Assembly: GCA_902491565.1 (NCBI GenBank)
Contig: CABUIE010000020.1
Location: forward strand, 1-27,961
Length of the DNA: 27,961 bases
Direction of reading: 5' to 3'
From: an uncultured Collinsella sp.
GTDB taxonomy: Bacteria > Actinomycetota > Coriobacteriia > Coriobacteriales > Coriobacteriaceae
In this document: positions 13,695-21,724 of the stretch, one piece after another
Layout: each line of letters opens with the position of its first letter
Numbering within the stretch: the stretch's first letter is position 1
Notes under the pieces: model-generated
Seen by the model: the letters and a program-made list of their open reading frames with translations, nothing else
Databases searched by the model: none
Told to the model about the DNA's origin: nothing
Made by a program: the position numbers and the translations under genes

Positions 13695-15173
13695 ATGAGT
13701 AAGTTAAAACGTGGGTTTGACTCCGACTTTTTATGGGGCGGAGCCATATCGTGCTCGCAGGCCGATGGCGCCTGGAATGAGGGCGGAAAGGGAAAGTCGA
13801 CGCAGGATTGTCGATGGCTGGATGGCACCTGGACTCATGACCAGATTGAGGACAAGCATCAAAACAACCCCTTCTGCCATGACGAGCTAATGAACGCTCT
13901 CGCAGATGATGGCGTTGAGTTCTACCCGTTTAGGCGCGGCAACGACTTCTATCATCACTATCGTGAGGACATCGCGCTTTTTGCGGAGATGGGTCTCAAG
14001 CTGTTCCGCACCTCTATTTGTTGGAGCCGAATCTATCCTAACGGAGATGACCTTGAGCCTAACCGCGAAGGCATCGAGTGGTATCGAAGCATGCTGGGTG
14101 AGTGCAAAAAGCACGGCATTAAGACCTTCGTCACCATGCTCCACTATGACATCCCGGTAAATCTTGTCACCACATATGGGGGATGGAAGAATCGCAAGAC
14201 GATTGATTTCTTCGCCCGCTATGTCGAGACGATCGTTACGGAATTGGGCGATCTGGTCGATTTCTGGCTGCCTTTTAACGAGTTCAATGCAGCGCGTTTT
14301 TCCCCTTGGGACGGGGTCTGTCTGGTCAAAGACGAAGAGGGAGAGAACTTCGATCGAGCCATCTTCCAGTGCCTGCACCACGAGTTCGTTGCCAATGCGC
14401 GTGCCGTCGAGATTGTCCATCGTCTTTCGCCCGATATTCCCGTTGGCGGCATGATCGCTCGATTCTGTACGTATCCTGCCACCTGCCGTCCCGAAGATAA
14501 CATGCAGGCTATTCACGACGACCAGTATTCCAACTGGTTCTATACGGACGTGATGGCTCGTGGAAAATACCCCGCTTATATGAATCGCTATTTCGATGCG
14601 TGCGATATCGAGATTCAAATGGAACCGGGCGATGAAGAGCTCATCGCTCGCAACACGGTCGACTTCCTGGCCTTCTCGTACTACTTTTCCCAGGTATCTA
14701 CCTGCGATCAGGGATGGGAGAAGACTGCGGGAAATCTGGTCATGGCAAACAAGAACCCTTATCTCGAGACGAGTGAGTGGGGCTGGCAGCTCGATCCCAT
14801 TGGCTTGAGGGTTACCCTTAACCAGATGTATGACCGCTATGGGCTGCCCCTGTATATCGCCGAGAACGGCCTCGGTACATCTGATGTGGTCGAGGAGGAT
14901 GGCAGCATCCACGACGAGTATCGAATCGATTATTTGCGCCAGCACATAAAGTGCCTTAAAGAGGCGGTGATCGATGGCGTTGACGTGCGCGGATATATGA
15001 TCTGGGGATTCATTGACCTTGTTGCCTGCGGCCCGCTAACGATGGACAAGCGATACGGGCTTATCTATGTCGATCTGGATAATTGCGGCAACGGCACTGC
15101 GGAGCGCTTGCGTAAAGACTCTTTCTATTGGTATCAGAAATGTATCGCCACTAATGGCGAGGATCTTGGGTAG
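13695..15173 (+). CDS. GH1 beta-glucosidase, probably 6-phospho-beta-glucosidase
   Basis: Cytoplasmic retaining glycosidase of 492 aa in the GH1 family. The N-terminal signature is FLWGGAISCSQADGAWNEGGKGKS. The acid/base Glu is about E196 in PFNEFN, where most members have NEP or NEI, and the nucleophile is about E390 in YIAENGLG. The phosphate-site residues Lys and Tyr are kept in DKRYGLIYVD (about 452-454). The Ser-rich segment that normally precedes them (VSASTGEM in AscB) reads VACGPLTM here. The start ATG 13695 follows AAGGAGGG; an earlier ATG at 13623 has no site. A beta-glucoside EIIBC follows at once, so the substrate should be a phosphorylated beta-glucoside. Regulation is likely by the divergent AraC-type protein. 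Confidence 0.9.
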   Translation: MSKLKRGFDSDFLWGGAISCSQADGAWNEGGKGKSTQDCRWLDGTWTHDQIEDKHQNNPFCHDELMNALADDGVEFYPFRRGNDFYHHYREDIALFAEMGLKLFRTSICWSRIYPNGDDLEPNREGIEWYRSMLGECKKHGIKTFVTMLHYDIPVNLVTTYGGWKNRKTIDFFARYVETIVTELGDLVDFWLPFNEFNAARFSPWDGVCLVKDEEGENFDRAIFQCLHHEFVANARAVEIVHRLSPDIPVGGMIARFCTYPATCRPEDNMQAIHDDQYSNWFYTDVMARGKYPAYMNRYFDACDIEIQMEPGDEELIARNTVDFLAFSYYFSQVSTCDQGWEKTAGNLVMANKNPYLETSEWGWQLDPIGLRVTLNQMYDRYGLPLYIAENGLGTSDVVEEDGSIHDEYRIDYLRQHIKCLKEAVIDGVDVRGYMIWGFIDLVACGPLTMDKRYGLIYVDLDNCGNGTAERLRKDSFYWYQKCIATNGEDLG

Positions 15174-15184
15174 GAGTGATTGCT

Positions 15185-16555
15185 GTGGCAGACAAGAAGG
15201 AACTGGCCGCTCGTGTCCTCGAGCTCGTGGGCGGCGCCGATAACGTTGTTATGGCAACACACTGCATTACAAGGCTCAGATTCAACCTGAAGGACGATAG
15301 CAAGGCAGACCTGGAGGCCCTTAAGACGCTTGACGGCGCCTTGGGCGCGCAGGTTAAAGACGGGCAGTGGCAGGTTATCATCGGCGCCAGCGTGGGGTCG
15401 GTATATGACGAATTGGAGCCCATGCTAGGCGACAGGATGGGTGGCGAGGTCTCCGCCGATGCCGAGCAGCCTGAGCTCCAAAAAGGTTCGGCTCGCGTAT
15501 TCGATATCATCACCGGCATTTTCTCCGCTATCATTCCCGCGCTGGTGGCGGGAGGTATCGTAAAGGGCATCCTGGCTGCTATCGCGGCTTTTGGAATCGA
15601 CACGGGTGCCGGCGATTTTGCGATATTCAATATGATTTCGGATATCCCGTTCTACTTCTTGCCGTTTTTGCTGGCAATGTCTACAGCTGATAAGTTCCGA
15701 GTCAACCGTTCGCTTGCGCTTTGTGTTGCCGGATCGCTGATGTACCCGACTATTGTCAACGCTGTCGGTACAGGCGAGACGCCTCTTGCGTTGTTCGGTT
15801 TTACGGTGCCGATTTTTAGCTACGCCGATTCCGTGTTCCCGGTCATCTTTGGCGTCATTGGCTTGTCCTTTGTATATCGCGCAATCGACAAGGTCGTGCC
15901 GGATCTTTTCAAGCTCGTTGTCGTCCCGGCACTCTCCCTTGCTATCGTGATTCCGGTCAACCTGTTTGTGCTCGCTCCGATTGGTGCCTGGTGCGGTCTT
16001 GGTCTCGCCAACGGTATCGTTTGGCTATTCTCGACGTTGGGCCCTGTTGCCGGTTTTCTGCTGGGCTTCTTTATGCCGCTTATCGTGCTCTTCGGCATGC
16101 ATCAGTCGACGAGTCCTATCCAGATTTCCAATATCGCAACGCTGGGGTATGACTATCTGCTCCCGATCTCTTTCTGCCATAACCTCGCCGAAAGCGGTGC
16201 GTCTTTTGGTGCGGCCCTGCGCATGACCGACGAAAAGCTCAAGTCCGCTGCAATGACGTGCGCCTTCTCGGCATTTATGGGAATCTCCGAGCCCGCCTTG
16301 TTTACCGTTCAGGTTCCTAACAGGACTCCGCTTATCGCTGCGATGATCGCGGATGGCATTGGCGGTGCGCTCACCGTTGTTCTGGGCGCAAAGTGCTTCG
16401 GTTTTGTTATGCCTGGCATTACCTCGTTGCCCGTTTATGCCGATCCAAGCGGCAATCCCATGAACCTGATCATGATTGTCGTCTGCATCGCTTTGACTTG
16501 GGTTATTTCCGCGACGCTCTCGTTTGCGCTCTATGGTCGTTTTGACAAAAAGTAA
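15185..16555 (+). CDS. PTS EIIBC permease, beta-glucoside family
   Basis: Membrane permease of 456 aa with EIIB first and EIIC second. The EIIB domain (1-85) has the phosphorylated Cys at about residue 27 in HCITRLRF. The EIIC part (about 105-456) has some ten helices, with the family sequences GMHQSTSPIQ and MGISEPALF. No C-terminal EIIA is present, although many BglF/BglP proteins have one. GTG 15185 fits best with GGAG at 15173-15176; GTG 15176 would be the alternative. It begins just after the GH1 stop codon, so the two form an operon for import and cleavage of a beta-glucoside. It needs an external IIA; the only one in the window is the crr-like protein at 284-796. Confidence 0.92.
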   Translation: MADKKELAARVLELVGGADNVVMATHCITRLRFNLKDDSKADLEALKTLDGALGAQVKDGQWQVIIGASVGSVYDELEPMLGDRMGGEVSADAEQPELQKGSARVFDIITGIFSAIIPALVAGGIVKGILAAIAAFGIDTGAGDFAIFNMISDIPFYFLPFLLAMSTADKFRVNRSLALCVAGSLMYPTIVNAVGTGETPLALFGFTVPIFSYADSVFPVIFGVIGLSFVYRAIDKVVPDLFKLVVVPALSLAIVIPVNLFVLAPIGAWCGLGLANGIVWLFSTLGPVAGFLLGFFMPLIVLFGMHQSTSPIQISNIATLGYDYLLPISFCHNLAESGASFGAALRMTDEKLKSAAMTCAFSAFMGISEPALFTVQVPNRTPLIAAMIADGIGGALTVVLGAKCFGFVMPGITSLPVYADPSGNPMNLIMIVVCIALTWVISATLSFALYGRFDKK

Positions 16556-16584
16556 CGACGTTTTGAGATAGACAATATTAATCG

Positions 16585-16635
16585 GCCGCTCGCCGGGGAA
16601 TCGTTTTACGACGCCCCGGCGAGCGGCATTTTATT
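16585..16635 (+). terminator. Rho-independent terminator after the beta-glucoside operon
   Basis: Perfect 14-bp stem GCCGCTCGCCGGGG (16585-16598) with CCCCGGCGAGCGGC (16614-16627), a 15-nt loop, then ATTTTATT. It may also stop the convergent ygiQ transcript, although the T-run on that strand is poor. Confidence 0.85.
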
Positions 16636-16670
16636 GGTGGGGGCGTGTCGTGCCGCCACGCCCTGTCGCG

Positions 16671-18818
16671 CTAGTTGCGCCTGCCGCCGCCGTTGGCACC
16701 CTGACGCCCCTGGGCCGCGCGGTTGCGGCCGGCAGTGTTCTGCGCGCGCGACATGCCGCCGTGACCCTTGCTGCCCTTAGGCCCCTTGCCGGCGCCGCCA
16801 GCGCCACCGTGGGCCTTGCCGCCCTTATTGCCGGCGCCATGTCCGCCGCCAGCAGACGTCTCGCCCGGTCGCGGCGGCACGGGACGGATCAGGCAATGCT
16901 TGGTGTAGCCGATCAGATCGCGGCGGCCGGCCTTCTCCAGCGCCTCACGTACCAGCTTGTAGTTCTCGGGCTTGCGATACTGGATGAGCGCGCGTTGCAT
17001 AGCCTTCTCGTGCGGGTCGCGCGCCACGTAGATCGGCTCCATGGTGCGCGGGTCCACGCCGGTGTAGTACATGCAGGTCGACATGGTGGACGGCGTAGGG
17101 TAGAAGTCCTGCACCTGCTCGGGCATGTAGCCCATGTCGCGCACGGCCTCGGCAAGGTCCACGGCTTCCTTCATCGTCGAGCCGGGGTGGCTCGAGATCA
17201 GATACGGCACCACGTACTGCTTGAGTCCGTACTCGCGGTTCAGGCGCTCAAATTTGCGACAGAACGCATCGTAGACGGCGCGGCTCGGCTTGCCCATCAC
17301 GGAGAGCACCGCGTCGCTCACATGCTCGGGCGCCACGCGTAGCTGGCCCGAGACATGGTGCTCCAGCAGCTCGCGCAAAAACTCGTCCGAGGCATCGGCC
17401 ATAGTGTAGTCAAAACGGATGCCGCTGCGGACGAAGACCTTCTTGACGCCCGGCAGCTGGCGTAGGTCGCGCAGCAGCTGCGTGTAGCCGCTCTCGTCGA
17501 CCACCATGTTCTTGCACACGCTCGGCCATAGGCAGCGCTTGTTCTTGCACACGCCGTGCTTGAGCTGCTTGTCGCAGGCGGGACGGCTAAAGTTGGCCGT
17601 CGGTCCGCCTACGTCGTTGATGTAGCCCTTAAACTCGGGATCGCGTGTGAGCAGCTCGGCCTCGCGCATGATCGAGTCGTGGCTGCGCATCTGCAACACG
17701 CGGCCCTGGTGGAAGGTGAGGGCGCAAAACGAACACTCGCCAAAACAACCGCGGTTGGAGCTAATGGAAAACTTGATCTCGGCAAAGGCTGGCACGCCGC
17801 CTGCCGCGTCGTAGTCGGGATGCCAGTCGCGTGCGTAGGGGAGTTCGGCCACCTCGTCCATCTCGTCGGTGGTGAGCGTGGCCGACGGTGGGTTCTGCAC
17901 CACATAGACGCTGTTGGGGTAGGGCTCTACCAGACGATGCCCGGTGATGGGGTCCATATTCTGCTGCTGCACATTGAAGCTGCGCGCGTAATTGAGCTTG
18001 TCGGCGGCAAGGTCGTCCCAGCTGGGCAGCAAGTCGTAGTCGTAGACCTCGTCGAGCGAGCTGGTGCGGTAGACGGTGCCGTTGATATAGGTGATCTGAT
18101 CGACGGGCAGCCCCGCGTCGAGCGCGTCGGCGATCTCGACAATCGCGTGCTCGCCCATGCCGTAGATGAGGATGTCGGCGCCCGAGTCGAGCAGCACCGA
18201 GCGCTTGAGCTTATCCTGCCAGTAGTCGTAGTGGGCCAGTCGGCGCAGGCTTGCCTCGATGCCGCCGATGATGATGGGGGCGTCCTTGAACGTCTGACGG
18301 ATGAGATTGCCGTAGACCGTGACGGCACGGTTGGGGCGGTGACCTTCCTCGCCGCCGGGGGTATAGGCGTCGGTGTGGCGGCGGTGCTTGGTCACCGAAT
18401 AGTGGTTGACCATGGAGTCCATGTTGCCGGCACTGACGAGAAACCCCAGGCGCGGCTCGCCGAGCGCAGTGATGCTGGCGGGGTCGGTCCAGTCGGGCTG
18501 GCAGATGATGCCCACTTTGTAACCGTGCGCGTCGAGTACGCGGCTGATGATAGCCATGCCAAAGCTCGGATGGTCCACGTAGGCATCACCGCAGATATAG
18601 ACGAAGTCGCACTGGTCCCAGCCGCGCGCATCCATGTCGGCGCGGCTGACGGGGAGGAACTTATCGCGGCCTGGACGCCAAGGACGGACGGGCGTCGCTT
18701 GGGAATGCTTGGTGCGGGCGATCGTGGCCTGCGCCTTGCCGCCGCGCTTTTGCTGCTGGCCCTGTTTGCCCTGCTGTCCGCGTTGGCTGTTCTGAGCGTG
18801 CTGAGGCTTTTTTGCCAC
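16671..18818 (-). CDS. ygiQ: YgiQ-family radical SAM protein
   Basis: Large radical SAM protein of 715 aa. The cluster-binding CxxxCxxC motif is in RGCFGECSFCAL, near the middle. Before it is the YgiQ N-terminal domain, beginning FLPVSRADMDARGWDQCDFVYICGDAYVDHPSFG. Conserved stretches after it include GGPTANF, HVSGQLRVAPEH and QVQDFYPTPSTMSTCMYYTG. Both ends are low-complexity: the first ~50 residues are Gln/Lys-rich and the last ~60 are Gly/Lys/His-rich. The start is GTG (complement of 18816-18818) after GGGAGGGA; longer in-frame versions lack a site. The biochemical role of the family is not established. It is monocistronic and divergent from the DUF1275 gene. Confidence 0.93.
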   Translation of the reverse strand: MAKKPQHAQNSQRGQQGKQGQQQKRGGKAQATIARTKHSQATPVRPWRPGRDKFLPVSRADMDARGWDQCDFVYICGDAYVDHPSFGMAIISRVLDAHGYKVGIICQPDWTDPASITALGEPRLGFLVSAGNMDSMVNHYSVTKHRRHTDAYTPGGEEGHRPNRAVTVYGNLIRQTFKDAPIIIGGIEASLRRLAHYDYWQDKLKRSVLLDSGADILIYGMGEHAIVEIADALDAGLPVDQITYINGTVYRTSSLDEVYDYDLLPSWDDLAADKLNYARSFNVQQQNMDPITGHRLVEPYPNSVYVVQNPPSATLTTDEMDEVAELPYARDWHPDYDAAGGVPAFAEIKFSISSNRGCFGECSFCALTFHQGRVLQMRSHDSIMREAELLTRDPEFKGYINDVGGPTANFSRPACDKQLKHGVCKNKRCLWPSVCKNMVVDESGYTQLLRDLRQLPGVKKVFVRSGIRFDYTMADASDEFLRELLEHHVSGQLRVAPEHVSDAVLSVMGKPSRAVYDAFCRKFERLNREYGLKQYVVPYLISSHPGSTMKEAVDLAEAVRDMGYMPEQVQDFYPTPSTMSTCMYYTGVDPRTMEPIYVARDPHEKAMQRALIQYRKPENYKLVREALEKAGRRDLIGYTKHCLIRPVPPRPGETSAGGGHGAGNKGGKAHGGAGGAGKGPKGSKGHGGMSRAQNTAGRNRAAQGRQGANGGGRRN

Positions 18819-18855
18819 GATCCCTCCCGGTGTCTGTATGCTGCACGTAATTGTA

Positions 18856-18890
18856 ACCAGTCTTTTTGGGACGGCGCTAAAAAGACTGGT
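18856..18890. repeat. Stem-loop repeat with GGGACGG loop (element B)
   Basis: ACCAGTCTTTTT (18856-18867) pairs perfectly with AAAAAGACTGGT (18879-18890) around the 11-nt loop GGGACGGCGCT. It lies between the divergent ygiQ and DUF1275 genes, where no terminator is needed. This argues for a repeat element or operator. Confidence 0.75.
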
Positions 18891-19071
18891 GGAGTACATG
18901 AGCTGGTGAGTGAGAGCGTCGCTGAGCCAGTCGTTTGTTTCCAGACTGTGTATCTGCGCGTTGGAGAACCCGTCTCGCGCGCACGCCATGTTGTCAATGG
19001 GTTACAGTATGAACGGCGGTTATGTTTCCGCCAACGCACGAGAGGGTCGTCAACAAGGAGGATGCACGGCG

Positions 19072-19788
19072 ATGCAGCGTGCCAAACAGATATCGGAGTC
19101 TATTGAGCTGGGCATCATCTTGGCGCTTGCCGGTGGCTTTATGGACGTTTATTCGTACATTGGGCGCGACCATGTTTTCGCCAACGCGCAGACGGGCAAC
19201 ATCCTGCTCGTGGGCGTGAGCATCTCGGAGGGCAATTGGGCACTTGCGGGGCGCTACTTCTTCCCTGTGGTTTCGTTTGCTGTGGGCATTATGCTTGCCG
19301 ACCTGGTACACGAGCGTTTTGGCAGCGTGATCCACTGGCGTCAGGTGACGGTGTTTTTTGAAGCCGTTATCTTGTTGGGAGTGAGCTTTATCCCGGGCGG
19401 CAATTTCAACCTGCTCGCCAACTGCCTCACCTCGTTTGCCTGCGGCATGCAGGTCGAGAGCTTCCGCAAGATTCACGGTCACGGCATCGCTACGACCATG
19501 TGCATCGGCAACTTGCGCAACGCGCTGCAAAACGTGGACGATTACATCATCACCCACAGGCGCGGCTTTTTGGAAAACGGCCTGCTGTACTTTGGCGTGA
19601 TCTTTACCTTTGTGTTTGGCGCCGTGTTGGGCAACTGGTGCATTGAGCGCATGGGCCTGCATGCCATCGTCGTGGCGAGCTTGCTGCTGTTTGTCGCGTT
19701 TGCCATCATGTTTATCGACCGCGAGCGCGACTTGCGCTTACGCTGGAAGGTTGCGGCCGAGGCTTGGAAAGAGGGCTGCCGAAAGTAA
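19072..19788 (+). CDS. YoaK/DUF1275-family membrane protein
   Basis: A 238-aa integral membrane protein, the usual length of DUF1275. It has about six hydrophobic segments. The N-terminal segment LALAGGFMDVYSYIGRDHVFANAQTGNILLVG is the family hallmark (GGxxDxxSY and AxTGN pattern), and the middle FACGMQVESFRKIHGHGIATTMCIGNLRNAL is also typical. Function of the family is unknown. ATG 19072 follows AAGGAGG (19055-19061) at 10 bp; upstream in-frame codons from 18910 cross a stem-loop and are not family-like. It is monocistronic with its own terminator at 19792. Confidence 0.9.
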   Translation: MQRAKQISESIELGIILALAGGFMDVYSYIGRDHVFANAQTGNILLVGVSISEGNWALAGRYFFPVVSFAVGIMLADLVHERFGSVIHWRQVTVFFEAVILLGVSFIPGGNFNLLANCLTSFACGMQVESFRKIHGHGIATTMCIGNLRNALQNVDDYIITHRRGFLENGLLYFGVIFTFVFGAVLGNWCIERMGLHAIVVASLLLFVAFAIMFIDRERDLRLRWKVAAEAWKEGCRK

Positions 19789-19791
19789 CCG

Positions 19792-19830
19792 AATGCGGCA
19801 AAGGGGCTGTCCCTTCGCCGCATTATTTTT
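19792..19830 (+). terminator. Terminator of the DUF1275 gene
   Basis: AATGCGGC (19792-19799) pairs with GCCGCATT (19817-19824), extended inside by AAGGG/CCCTT, then ATTTTT. The loop region GGGGCTGTCCC recalls the GGGACG elements elsewhere. Confidence 0.8.
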
Positions 19831-19839
19831 CATCATCTG

Positions 19840-19894
19840 TTGAAACGCTTTAAATAGTTTGACGTTCTCACGCGTTTTTTGTTTCAAAAGCGTT
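19840..19894. promoter_or_regulatory. LacI/CcpA-like operator candidates upstream of the Fe-dehydrogenase gene
   Basis: TTGAAACGCTTTAA (19840-19853) is an imperfect palindrome centred on CG with the AANCGNTT core of LacI/GalR-class sites. GTTTCAAAAGCGTT (19881-19894) carries the same two blocks (GAAAC and GCGTT type) inverted. Both lie 60-115 bp before the ATG at 19954. This is a pattern match by eye; the regulator is unknown. The later leader (19912-19938) has a GGGGC/GCCCC stem. Confidence 0.3.
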
Positions 19895-19953
19895 AGGATG
19901 GGACTCATAGCGTGGGGCGTAATGGGTGCCCCGCACACGATGGGAGGCTATCA

Positions 19954-21120
19954 ATGGCTAATCGTTTCGTTCTCAATACCATCTCTTATCATGGTTCCGG
20001 CGCCATTAAGGAGATCCCCGGCGAGCTCCAGCGTCGCGGCTACAAGAAGATCTTCGTCTGCTCCGACCCCGATCTGGTCAAGTTTGGCGTTACCGCCAAG
20101 GTGACCGACGAGCTCGACGCTGCCGGCATCGCTTGGAGCCTCTACTCCGAGATTAAGCCCAACCCCACCATCCAGAACGTCAAGGACGGCGTCGAGGCCT
20201 TCAAGGCCGCCGATGCTGACGCTATCGTGACCATCGGTGGTGGCTCCTCCATGGACACCGCCAAGGCCATCGGCATCATCATCAACAACCCCGAGTTCGC
20301 CGATGTCCGCAGCCTCGAGGGCGTTGCTCCCACTAAGAACCACGCCGTGTTCACCATCGCCGTGCCGACGACCGCCGGTACCGCCGCCGAGGTGACCATC
20401 AACTACGTCATCACCGACCCCGAGAAGGTCCGCAAGTTCGTGTGCGTCGACACCAACGACGCCCCCGAGGTTGCCGTCGTCGATCCTGACATGATGGCTT
20501 CCATGCCCGCCGGCCTGACCGCTTCCACTGGTATGGACGCTCTGACCCACGCCATCGAGGGCTACACCACCAAGGGTGCTTGGGAGCTCTCTGACATGTT
20601 CCACTTTGAGGCTATTAAGCTGATCAGCGAGAACCTGCGTGACTCCGTCGCCGAGGCCAAGTCCGGCCAGCCCGGCTCCGGCCGCGAGGGCATGGCCCTT
20701 GGCCAGTATGTCGCCGGCATGGGCTTCTCCAACGTTGGCCTGGGCATCGACCACGCAATGGCTCACACCCTGTCTGCTCACTACGACACCCCGCACGGCG
20801 TCGCTTGCGCCATGCTGCTGCCGATCGCCATGGAGTTCAACAAGCCGGTTTGCGCTGAGCGCCTGGCCAAGGTTGCCCTTGCCATGGGTGTTGACACCAC
20901 GGGCATGAGCACCGACGAGGCTGCCGACGCCGCTATCGCCGCCGTCAAGCAGCTTTCCGCCGACGTGAATATCCCGCACGTCTGCGAGGCTATGAAGGCC
21001 GACGAGATCGAGGTTCTGGCCAAGGACGCCATGGCCGACGCCTGCTTCCCGGGTAACCCGCGCGAGGCAACGCTCGACGACGTCATCGAGCTCTTCAAGA
21101 AGATCTGCCCGGCTGCCTAG
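19954..21120 (+). CDS. fucO: Iron-dependent alcohol dehydrogenase, lactaldehyde reductase (FucO-like)
   Basis: NAD-dependent group III alcohol dehydrogenase of 388 aa. It matches E. coli FucO closely as recalled: AIGII-NNPEFADVRSLEG, IPTTAGTAAEVTINYVITD and GQYVAGMGFSNVGLG are nearly the same. The NAD loop is GGGSSMDTAKAIG. The four Fe ligands are present: Asp and His in TGMDALTHAIEG, His in HAMAH, His in TPHG. The family reduces L-lactaldehyde to 1,2-propanediol and often other short aldehydes, including acetaldehyde. No fucose or rhamnose genes are nearby, so a broader role in ethanol or propanediol fermentation is possible. ATG 19954 follows GGAGG. Codon bias is extreme, which suggests one of the most expressed genes here. 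Confidence 0.93.
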   Translation: MANRFVLNTISYHGSGAIKEIPGELQRRGYKKIFVCSDPDLVKFGVTAKVTDELDAAGIAWSLYSEIKPNPTIQNVKDGVEAFKAADADAIVTIGGGSSMDTAKAIGIIINNPEFADVRSLEGVAPTKNHAVFTIAVPTTAGTAAEVTINYVITDPEKVRKFVCVDTNDAPEVAVVDPDMMASMPAGLTASTGMDALTHAIEGYTTKGAWELSDMFHFEAIKLISENLRDSVAEAKSGQPGSGREGMALGQYVAGMGFSNVGLGIDHAMAHTLSAHYDTPHGVACAMLLPIAMEFNKPVCAERLAKVALAMGVDTTGMSTDEAADAAIAAVKQLSADVNIPHVCEAMKADEIEVLAKDAMADACFPGNPREATLDDVIELFKKICPAA

Positions 21121-21173
21121 CCCAGTTTGGTGGTCCTTCGCCCGTAGGTGTATGGTCTTTTGACGTGCCGCTG

Positions 21174-21206
21174 GCCCCGCCGTGCTACGCACGGCGGGGC
21201 TTTTTG
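21174..21206 (+). terminator. Terminator of the Fe-alcohol dehydrogenase gene
   Basis: Perfect 11-bp stem GCCCCGCCGTG (21174-21184) with CACGGCGGGGC (21190-21200), loop CTACG, then TTTTTG. Confidence 0.92.
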
Positions 21207-21724
21207 TGCTGCGCCGATGCCCTGAGACGGACAAAACCAAGGCGTACTGCCCGCTGCGGATAGGTGGTGCACTTCCCAGCGTGCATTTTTGGGAGTATTC
21301 AGCAAGCTCTTAAAAATGCATAACGTTTTGAATGGCCCGTAGTGGCCCGCAGGCGCCCATCGACAGCCATTGTGGGCGGGCTATCGATGAGTGGAGGGGG
21401 TTGTTACTGAGTTTTTGCTTTGCGACGACCTGCAACACTGCTGTAACCACGTCGTTTTGTCGTTCGTGATGGGGCCGTTGGGGCCCACGGTGCTGAATAC
21501 TCCGTTTTTTGCACGGCCCAAGGTGGGGTACCCTGAGACGAAGCAAAAAGACTCCTCATTTCTATGCAGATACCGATAGGATTTATGCAAGATTGGGATT
21601 GTAAGCCGTGCGCGTGCGCAAAATCGGCGCGAGGACGTCTGGAGGTGGCTCGGCTCCCAGAGCCTTGCGCGTGCAGAACGGTTAAAATCGGGACTCGGTC
21701 TTAGTTTTGCTTGGAAGGATGCAC
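21206..21724. other. 519-bp non-coding stretch with inverted and direct repeats
   Basis: No convincing gene; short ORFs on both strands (for example 21381-21590 minus) lack ribosome sites and family features. The stretch contains two 24-bp sequences in opposite orientation, 21281-21304 and the complement of 21491-21514. They share GTGCA, then six differing bases, then GGAGTATTCAGCA. Each sits in its own hairpin: TGCATTTTT/AAAAATGCA (21282-21290/21312-21320) on the left and GTGC/GCAC with flanking GGGCC/GGCCC on the right. A 10-bp direct repeat CCCTGAGACG lies outside them (21220-21229 and 21531-21540). It could be a small RNA locus, a degenerate mobile element or a structured leader. Confidence 0.6.
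21281..21514. repeat. Inverted pair of GGAGTATTCAGCA hairpins
   Basis: GGAGTATTCAGCA is at 21292-21304 and its complement at 21491-21503. Both are preceded (in their own direction) by GTGCA plus six bases, TTTTTG on one side and AAAAAC on the other. The constant motif with a variable spacer suggests a conserved element rather than chance. Centre-to-centre distance is about 210 bp. Confidence 0.65.

Noticed and set aside
17556..19106. 516-aa plus-strand frame opposite ygiQ
   Set aside because: The YgiQ reading has a radical SAM motif and conserved domains; this frame has none and runs into intergenic DNA.
21381..21590. 69-aa minus-strand frame in the non-coding stretch
   Set aside because: No clear ribosome site or known domain, and it overlaps structured repeats. 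A conserved small protein cannot be fully excluded.
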